Assembly: GCF_019393635.1 (NCBI RefSeq)
Contig: NC_057863.1
Coordinates: forward strand, 644,091,306-644,155,305
Length of the DNA stretch: 64,000 nucleotides
Direction: 5' to 3'
DNA from: Dromiciops gliroides
Taxonomy: Eukaryota; Chordata; Mammalia; Microbiotheria; Microbiotheriidae
Positions 55,824 through 64,000 of the stretch are shown piece after piece (the first letter of the stretch is position 1; each line of letters opens with the position of its first letter). Both the position numbers and the translations under genes were made by a program. The notes beneath the pieces were generated by a model, which did no database searches, was not told where the DNA came from, and was given only the letters and a program-made list of their open reading frames with translations.

Positions 55824-55920
55824 CCCTGCCCCTGCCGCTCCCCTCTGCTCCCCCTTCCTCCCCTCTTTCCTTCCAGGGTGGCCCTCCCCCTGCTCCTCTG
55901 CTTGGGGCTGTTGTACCCGG

Positions 55921-55929
55921 AAGGTAAGT
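55921..55929 (+). promoter_or_regulatory. SNRPA: U1 snRNP binding site in the SNRPA 3' UTR
   Basis: AAGGTAAGT is a near-perfect 5' splice-site match located about 100 nt after the stop codon and 100 nt before the poly(A) signal. A U1 site at this place in human U1A mRNA is known to act with the U1A boxes to repress polyadenylation. It could also serve as a rare 3' UTR splice donor. Confidence 0.75.
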
Positions 55930-55976
55930 CCCCACTCCCCTTTGTCCTGTTGGCATGAGTATGCGTGGGTCTCAGC

Positions 55977-56034
55977 ATTGTACCCAGAGTCTGCCCTACA
56001 GACATTGCACCTGGAGCTGTGGGCCAGAAATAAA
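55977..56034 (+). promoter_or_regulatory. SNRPA: U1A polyadenylation inhibition element and poly(A) signal
   Basis: Two U1A recognition heptamers, ATTGTAC (55977-55983) and ATTGCAC (56004-56010), sit 20 nt apart, followed 18 nt later by AATAAA (56029-56034). This is the layout of the known vertebrate element on which two U1A molecules bind and block poly(A) polymerase. Presence of both boxes with this spacing is seen directly; function is inferred from the known system. Confidence 0.88.
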
Positions 56035-56624
56035 AGGTCGGAGACCTTGGTTGTTCACAACACTGTTCTCGTGTCTGATCCATGGCCAGCTGGCTCGAGG
56101 ACGACCACACTTCTGTTGGGTTTAGTAGAGGCCCCCTCTGCATAAGCCTCAGCACCTGCCATAGCCAGGGCCGCAGAGGATGCACGGGCCTGGACGTGCT
56201 CTGTCCAGTCAGCTTTGAGTGTTTGTCCCCTTGGCCCCTCTGCCAGGCTTCTCCTTGCACAGTGTTGGTCTGTGGCCCGGCCAAACAAGCATCAGAGAGT
56301 CCAGGCCTGGGTCAGCTCAGTACCAGACACCTGCTGTGTGCGGGCCCAGGGGATAGGCATACGATAGACATGGGTGGGTGTGGGCTGTGACATCTTTATT
56401 GAGGAAGATTCTGCTTTCTTCAGTAGATCGCACTGTTGGGGTCCCTGGGTGCCTGCCCTCTGGCTGGGCCTCTCTTGGGTACTGGATTGGCAGCAGGTTC
56501 ATTCTTTTCTCTCCTGCTGCAGTACGGGCCTGGTTTGGAGACAGCCATGTGAATGTGCCACGTGAATGACTGGGGGCGAGTCCTTTGACCTCCGGGGCCT
56601 AGGTTAATTCCCCTGTAAGTGGGG

Positions 56625-56860
56625 GTGGGGTAGCTGGGTGGCCCAGAGTCCCAGGCCTGGAGTCAGGAAAACTCATCTTCCTGAGTTTAAATCTGGCCTT
56701 GGACACTTCTAGCTGGGTGATCCTGGGCAAGTCACTTCACCCTGTTTGCCTCAGTTTCCTCATCTGTCAAATGGGCTGGAGAAGGAAATAGCAAGTTGCT
56801 TCAGCCTCTTTTCAAGAAAATCCCCAATGGATGCAAGACATGACTGAACAACAAAATGTG
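56625..56860 (+). mobile_element. MAR1-type CORE-SINE
   Basis: Plus-strand, nearly full length: GGTAGCTGGGTGGCC head, GCCTCAGTTTCCTCATCTGT core, and a 3' end CATGACTGAACAACAAAA diagnostic of this family. Confidence 0.8.
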
Positions 56861-57593
56861 GATGACCTTTCTAGCCCTAAATCTGTCTTCTTTGATGGCA
56901 GGAACGCTGCGCAGACAGTGGGAAAAGGAACAGTGAGATCCCTTTGAGTTTCAGGTGTGAGGCACTTCTGAGATGGGGGACAGGAGGTGGTGGGACAAAC
57001 ACTCAAACCTTGTGTTTCCCTTGGGGAATGAAGTAGGGCATTGAGGACACAAAACTCGTCACCTCTGGGGAGAAAGCCTGCTCATGGATGAGGAGGGTGA
57101 CCATGGGGAGAGGCTTGGAGCAGGGACTGTGGGGGCAGGGCTGGAGTAGAGTGCTGTGGCTCCCTAGCACCATGGAGAGCTTCCACCTTGCCTCCCTGGG
57201 ATGCCTCTCAGCAATCACCCCAGGAGCCCTCACTGCTATGCTTTCCCCCTTCTCAGAGAACATTTCAAAGCAAGATTTTCCTCAGGATGTTCCACCTCCT
57301 AAACCTGAAGCTTGGAGGGGCCAGCCTTTGGACAGGGCATAGGAGAGGGAGGGAGGATTCTAATTCAGTTTGGCTGGAACGTGAAAAGGGGATAAGACCT
57401 GGGATATTGTCAGTGGCTCCCAGTGAGGAAGCTCGCCATCCTCTAACAGTTGCCTGAGAGGCTTCATTGTGCTTGTCCGATATTACATAGCCAGGATTGT
57501 CAAAGGCAGCACTGGCATTTGAGTCCTCCTGGCTTCTCCTGGCTACATGAACTTCAGGAAGGTGGGATGGGTGGAAGAAGTGCCTCGTGGGGG

Positions 57594-57734
57594 GCAGCTA
57601 GGGGCTGCTGTGAATAAAGCACCAGCCCTGGATTCAGAAAAACGAGTTCAAATCTGGCCTCAGACACTAGCAGTGTGTGACCCAGGGCAAGTCACTTAAC
57701 CCTCATTGCCCCCGGGCCGCCGCCCCCCCCCCAA
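57594..57734 (+). mobile_element. tRNA-derived marsupial SINE with GC-rich tail
   Basis: Plus-strand copy whose tail is GGGCCGCCGCCCCCCCCCC instead of the usual A-rich run. AAGTGCCTCGTG and AAGTGCCTCATG flank it as a target duplication. Confidence 0.75.
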
Positions 57735-60029
57735 AGTGCCTCATGCCACACAGCGGTTGGTATTTCTTTGAGTGACACGTTCAGAACTGGAATTTAGGGA
57801 TATTAAAGTAACTCAAAGATGGGTTGGTTTGAGGGTGGTGGAAGAAAGGGAGTTGGGAGCACATTTGGCTGTTGGAATGATAAAAGCAAGAAGCCATCAG
57901 GGACCTCTGCTTAGGCAGAGGCTTTGTGAGGGAAGAAAGGACAGTCGGGAGATTGGGAAAGAAGCAGTGACTTGGGAACTAGCCATGGGGAGGGGGGGAG
58001 GGAAGCCAGAGCCAACATGGTGAACTTGGGTGACTCCCAAGGGCACAGCGTGACCATGTCCTCAAGTGGTCTGAAGGAGGCCCAGGATCTCGGGAAAGGA
58101 GAGTTCTATTTTGGAAGTGCCAAGTTTGGAGGAGATGGTGTTGGGCTGCATGCAGGCGCCAATGAGGGATAGAGGTGCAGAAAGGAGATGGATGGTCTTC
58201 ATAGAGCCAAAAATGGAACCCGCAACGACCTAGAGTCTATGGGCTAACACCCATTCTTTAGGATCAGACAAGGCAAGAAGAATGTCGGAGAAGACGCTGC
58301 CAAAACCTGCAGAAGAGTTTGAGAAAGGGGGAAGCCATGGGCCAGCTGGAGGCAGGGTTAAGTGAATTTACAAAATGTGGGAGACCTGGGGATATTTGTG
58401 GATTGATGGGTCAATAATAAGTAGGGAGAGAGTACTAGTAGGGAATGTTTGAAGGGGGAAGCTTTGGGGGCACCCAGAAAGGACAGGGCAGAAGCCAATA
58501 ATCTTGCATGGGTCATTGGACCCCCAGGCTATGATACTGTTGGTGCCTTTGCCCTCTTGCTGAGTATAAATTCCTGGGGGTGGGGGGGACTGGAGGGGAT
58601 TCCAAAAACCAGTTAGGGTGGAAGTGGCATCCGTTTTACCTTAGAGGAATGAAAAGACTTCTACAGACACAAAGAAACCTCTGTCCCAATCATGCCAGAT
58701 TTTGTGGAATGGAAGAGGGTGGCATAAGAAGCAGGGGGTGTAACAGTTTTCCATGGAGTGTAAGAGCTGTGAAGGGCCCTGGTGGGACAGGTAGACAGTG
58801 GGAGATCTGCTGAAGGTTTGAGGGGCTTTTAGTGTTGCTTAAAAGATGACAGACAGGAATGAGGGGTAGAAGGGCTGACTTTGGAGCATCGGACATAAGA
58901 CGGGAAGAATGACTTCTGAGACAAACTTCATTAGAATATGAGCTTCAAAGCTTGGACTTTCTCCCACCCCCTCCCCAATTCCCCCTTTCCTTTTTTTCTC
59001 TTTACTCCCTGGCACTCAGTGCTTAACAATTGTTGACTGCTTGGCAACACTGGGCAGAAAGGATCAATGAAGAATGATGGAAGAGGCAGATTTCAGCTCA
59101 GTGCGTCCAAAACGAATCAATTGCCCTTGAGATGTAGAGGTTGAGTTCCCCACAGTTGGAGGCTCTCAATTGGCTGACCACTGACCAAGGATGCTCCATC
59201 CCAGGTACCTGCTCTGGGGCAGACTGGAGGAAGGCCTCATGAAGTCCTGGTTTAGAGTTTATGCCTCCACCTCGGCTTTCCTGAGTGTGTTTTCACCTCT
59301 GTAAAAGGACAGATTTCAGGTGTGTTGTGGTTTGGGGAAAATTCAGAATGCTTGAGCTCAGCCCTGCTATTTACTCTCTAGTGACCTTGTTAGGCTTTCT
59401 TCCCCTTTCTGGGCCTCAACTCTTCTCTCTAGAAAATGTGCTGCCTGGGCCGGATGCTTCTCAGTCTTTTGAAATGACAGAAGCCCATTAGCTGTTCTTT
59501 TGGAAATGATGGGGTTGGTCTAGCTGGAGCCCCTCTTTCCCATCTCCCCCAGGGTTGGGATGCTTTTTGGACTAATGCAGGGGGGGCAGGTTGCCAGGGG
59601 ATGGGACAGCCTGAGAGGTTGGCCCCCTCTCCACCCACTTTCGTCAAGAGCCTCCTTGTTCCCTTGCCACTCCCCCTTTGCCCACAGGAAATTCTCCACA
59701 GGATTCCAGGCTCTGCCTTCCTCTCCTTCCATAACTTCTCTGGTTGTGGGGCCAGGAGGCAGAGCGGGAGGGCAAGATTTGAGGTTGGGATTTGATGCTT
59801 GCTTGCTCCTGGGCATCTTTTGACTACAGGGTCATTTTTCAGCATTTCCAGGAGGGTAGGAAATTCCAGACAGGGTCCCCAAGAGGACTTAATAGCAGTA
59901 CCCTGGACCACTCGCTCTGAGACTTGAAGCTGCCTGTGTTGGTGAGGAGTTGGCAGCTTACAAGGCAGAGTCCTTACAAGGACTCAGGGCGGGGATCGCA
60001 ACTACAGAATTGACAGGCAGCACCCTTCT

Positions 60030-60052
60030 CCCCCCCCCCCCCCCCCCCCCCC
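60030..60052. repeat. 23-base C homopolymer upstream of MIA
   Basis: An uninterrupted C-run about 80 bp before the MIA start codon, probably within or just upstream of its 5' UTR. Exact length is uncertain for any sequencing method. Confidence 0.75.
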
Positions 60053-60128
60053 GTGAATTGAGAAGGGAGGCCTGGCAACATCAGTCTATCCCTTGGACTT
60101 CACACAGATCTAGACTTTCACAAACACC

Positions 60129-61673
60129 ATGGCCTGGACCCCTGCATCTCTGCTCCTTGCTACCATCATTCTCAGCAGCCTCTCTAGTCTGGGCTTTGGG
60201 GGGCGACCAATGGCCAAATTGGCATCCAGGAAGCTGTGTGCAGACGAAGAGTGCAGCTGTGAGGTTTGGGGGTATGGGGGGCATTGGGTGCTAGAGGGGT
60301 TAAGGTGGGTGCTTTTGACCAGGAGAAAGGGACTGGCCTGGTACTTCATGCCAAGAAGTGATGGGCATCTTATCCCATAGAGGAGGAACTAGGTGCTGGG
60401 AAGGGGAACAAGTCTGGTAGTGTGCCACCTCGGGGCTGCAGCATGGTGACGGGATTGGGTCTGGGCAGTGCTTGGGTTTCCTGTGAATGCTCAGGAGTAG
60501 AGGTACATTCAGGAAATGGTCTCCTGAATATCCCCATTGATACTTTCTGTCCCAGACCCCATCTCTCAGGCCATTGCCCTACAAGACTATTCAGCCCCAG
60601 ACTGCCGCTTTCTATCCGTGCAACAGGGCCAAGTCGTCTTTGTCTACTCTAAGCTGATGGGCCGAGGTCGCCTCTTCTGGGGAGGCACTGTGAGTCCTGA
60701 CTGGGCCCTGGAATTGGGGGTGGATGCTAGGAATGCTGTTTTTTCAGGGTTTGGGGGATAAGGGTGGGGGAGAAAAGGTATGTGGTGGAAAGAGGGGGAA
60801 GGAGAAGCCCCTCTTTTTTTTTTTTTTTTAAAGGTATCTAGGGGGCATAGAACTGTGGTTGTGGTGTCAGCAAGGCCTGTGTTCAAATCCCAGTTAGCTG
60901 TGTGCCTCTGGGCAAATCTCCCCTCTGCTTGCAGACTTATTTGCCAGGGCTGTTGGGATGGTTTGGGGTGGTTCTGGTTTGCCAGCTCTTACCACCTCCC
61001 CAACACATACACCAGGTTCAGGGGGAGTACTATGGGTCCCAGCCTGCCCACTTGGGCTACTTCCCAAGCAGCATTCTCCGGGAGGACCATGTCCTGAAAC
61101 CAGGAAAGGTGGAGGTGAAGACGGACGTGAGTGCCCAGCAGTCCCTGCCACTGCCAGTCCCCCTTTTTCTGACCCCTGGACCATCAAACCCTGCCTTCTA
61201 ATCCCCGACCCATCATCTAACAATCAATGGCCTGGGACAAGCAAGCCCCTTTACCTTCCTTGACCCTCGGCTTCCCCATCTATTGGTTGAGAACCTCGGA
61301 TTGAACAGGTGACCTTTCTGAGCTGCTCCATCTGAGTTTTCTCATCTGTCAATTTGGGACGGGTTGAATTAAGTAATCCTAAAGCCTTTTTAAAGGCTCA
61401 CATTTTTATAGTAAATCTCTTCTAATAACCTGCCTGCCCGGCGGTTCCCTGGGTCCTAAGCTTTTTGTAGAAACATTCCAGTTTCTCTGGTACGGACTGG
61501 CATTTTGGGGACCCTCCCCCTTCTCTCCAAAATTGCTACTTTCCCCGTCCCACCGAATTCCACTCTCCGCTATTCCTCTTCTCCCCTTGCTCCACGGGTC
61601 CTCGCCCGTAGGTTGTGCCCTCTGCCCATTCCCCCGTCTCTCTTTACAGAAGTGGGACTTTTACTGCCAGTGA
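60129..61673 (+). CDS. MIA: Melanoma inhibitory activity protein, 4 exons
   Basis: Small secreted protein with an SH3-like fold, made in cartilage, that binds fibronectin/integrin surfaces (family knowledge). Exons: 60129-60258, 60556-60689, 61016-61126, 61650-61673; 132 aa (human 131). Residues 1-24 form a signal peptide (ATIILSSLSSLGFGG). The mature part has KLCADEEC, ALQDYSAPDCRFL, GQVVFVYSKL and GRGRLFWGG, and ends KTDKWDFYCQ. The four cysteines known to form two disulfides are all present. The last exon holds only eight codons including the stop, as in human. Confidence 0.95.
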
Positions 61674-62951
61674 GTCCAGGCTGCTCCTGCCTTTGCCTCT
61701 GCCCAGCTGGAGAAGCAGTTGTTGGCTCCGAGCCCTAGGACGGTTGCTGCCTATTCTCTCCGCTGTACCCCTTGCCCAGCTTTATGTCAATAACACCCGT
61801 GTGCAGCAGAGAGCCCCGAGGCAGTGATTTTGTGTGTGCGAGTGCGCTCGAGCGTGTGAGGGAGGCCCTGAGCCGCGGATTCGGATAATTTACAAAGCTG
61901 GGCTTTGTTACCGTCACAAGTTGCCGGGCAGGCTTTCACTTCTAGAGGGCTCCGAAGATCCGACTACTCTAGCCTTCTTCCGGCGGGGTATCGGAAATGA
62001 GCCAATCAGAACGTGAGGGTGTGGCTAGGCTAATCTGGGGGGAGGAGCCATAAGGGAAGAGATTTGGGGCTGGTAGAGCAAACTACTCAATGAATGCGGA
62101 AGTGGGCGGGGCCCCAATGGGAATCGACCAATCAAGTTACGAGATGGGGTCGCCATCGCTCAGGAAGCCTCTTGGGAATCATTGAGCCAATTAGAAAAAT
62201 TCCAAGGTGAAAGGCCGCTTATCTTGGTTGCTCTCGGCATTCAGCGATGATTCTGGATCAGTTGTCACTGGGGTGGGGTCCCCCGATCCTGATGCCCTTT
62301 CTGTGCTCTAGTCGTCGCTCCTGGTTTCTTCCTGTGCCCTTTGGGGTAGTACCAGTCCTGTCTTCGCCCCCTTCGTAGCCCTCTCGGCTAATACCAGGTT
62401 CTGGCTGCTAGGTCCTTTCCTCTCCGCCGATCCTGGCCATCCTCTCGTTCCCTTTAATTCATCCCTGGCCCACCCCAGGTAGCGGCAGGCCCCTCCTGCG
62501 CTCGAAATACTGTCCCTTTTACGGCCCCGCCTCCTATTTTAGAGCCCTCCTCCTTCGCCCTTGCAGACCAATCGAGGGCCGAGATTCTCCCTCTGCATCC
62601 AAAGCCCGCCCCGCTTCGGTCTCCAACCCTCCCTTGCTGGCTCTGCCAATCCACGGTCTTCCCCCTCTCCCCTTCCGTGGCCAGGACTAATCGAGCGCCG
62701 GGATCAGGGTCCTGCCCACTTTTCCCGGCCCCCTTCCGTGGGTCGTCTCCGCAGCCTCTTCCCCCCGACCCGGCCTCAGAGCCAATTGCTGGTCCGAACC
62801 TCGGCTCCGCCCCTCCAGGAGGGGGCGTGTCCTCTGAGGCCGCAGCGGGGCCGGGGCCGCGGCGCGGAGCCGGAAGGAGGAGGCGCGGGGGCCGGAGCCG
62901 GAGCCGGAGCCGGACCCGGAGGCGCAGCCGCAGCGGCTGCCGCGGCCAGAC
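61674..62951 (+). promoter_or_regulatory. MIA 3' end and RAB4B promoter region
   Basis: No AATAAA or ATTAAA was seen on the plus strand between the MIA stop and the RAB4B start. A GT-rich stretch (TTTTGTGTGTGCGAGTG, near 61828) could mark the MIA 3' end. From about 61950 the DNA is CpG-rich, with CCAAT-type boxes near 62002, 62126, 62187, 62567 and 62646. It ends in a (GGAGCC)n stretch at about 62886-62920 just before the RAB4B start codon. Confidence 0.6.
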
Positions 62952-63918
<967 letters not shown>

Positions 63919-64000
63919 GTGAGCTCCAAGGCCAACGGGGTGGGTCGGGGCAGGGACCAGGAGACTCCAGCTGCCCTGAGAGCTTGGGTCCCCTTGAGAC

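Larger units (their letters stand above)
56050..60100. other. SNRPA-MIA intergenic region
   Basis: About 4 kb with no gene. It contains a MAR1 CORE-SINE (56625-56860), a SINE (57594-57734), purine-rich diverged DNA (57.75-59.0 kb) that I cannot classify, and a 23-base C-run at 60030-60052. Small open frames here are unsupported. Confidence 0.7.

Overview
The window is vertebrate nuclear DNA from a marsupial. Many copies of a tRNA-derived SINE with the head GGGGCAGCTAGGTGGCGCAG, longer MAR1-type CORE-SINEs, MIR fragments and pieces of L1 and L2 LINEs fill the introns and gaps. The commonest SINE resembles the WSINE1 class that I associate with Australian marsupials, so an australidelphian (dasyurid, koala or wallaby type) is my best guess; the exact species is not proven.

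Gene order and orientation match human 19q13.2: NUMBL (-), COQ8B (-), ITPKC (+), ACTMAP/C19orf54 (-), SNRPA (+), MIA (+), RAB4B (+, cut by the window end). I rebuilt the exons by joining open frames at GT/AG junctions whose phases agree and whose protein matches the remembered human proteins. All seven reading frames close without a break: NUMBL 598 aa, COQ8B 530 aa, ITPKC 1069 aa, ACTMAP 298 aa, SNRPA 281 aa, MIA 132 aa, RAB4B first 143 codons.

Layout: 1-1.9 kb, 3' flank of NUMBL full of SINEs; 1.9-13.9 kb, NUMBL with its CpG-rich promoter; 14-15 kb, short gap; 15.0-32.9 kb, COQ8B with one 9.3-kb intron; 33-36.1 kb, repeat-rich gap between the divergent COQ8B and ITPKC promoters; 36.4-43.96 kb, ITPKC, whose first exon is swollen by a 27-nt/9-aa tandem repeat; 44.4-48.0 kb, ACTMAP, convergent with ITPKC and head-to-head with SNRPA across a CpG/YY1 promoter; 48.8-56.05 kb, SNRPA; 56-60.1 kb, gap; 60.1-61.7 kb, MIA; 62.95 kb to the end, RAB4B.

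The genes do not form one pathway. They cover Notch/endocytic adaptor function (NUMBL), coenzyme Q synthesis (COQ8B), inositol phosphate signalling (ITPKC), actin N-terminal processing (ACTMAP), splicing (SNRPA), a secreted SH3-like matrix protein (MIA) and endosomal recycling (RAB4B). The most interesting signals are the ITPKC exon-1 repeat expansion, a 132-bp higher-order minisatellite in a NUMBL intron, a conserved-looking U1A autoregulatory element (U1 site plus two U1A boxes) in the SNRPA 3' UTR, tandem CCAAT/octamer modules upstream of NUMBL, and the lack of a canonical poly(A) signal between MIA and RAB4B. I found no evidence of a wholly new gene system.
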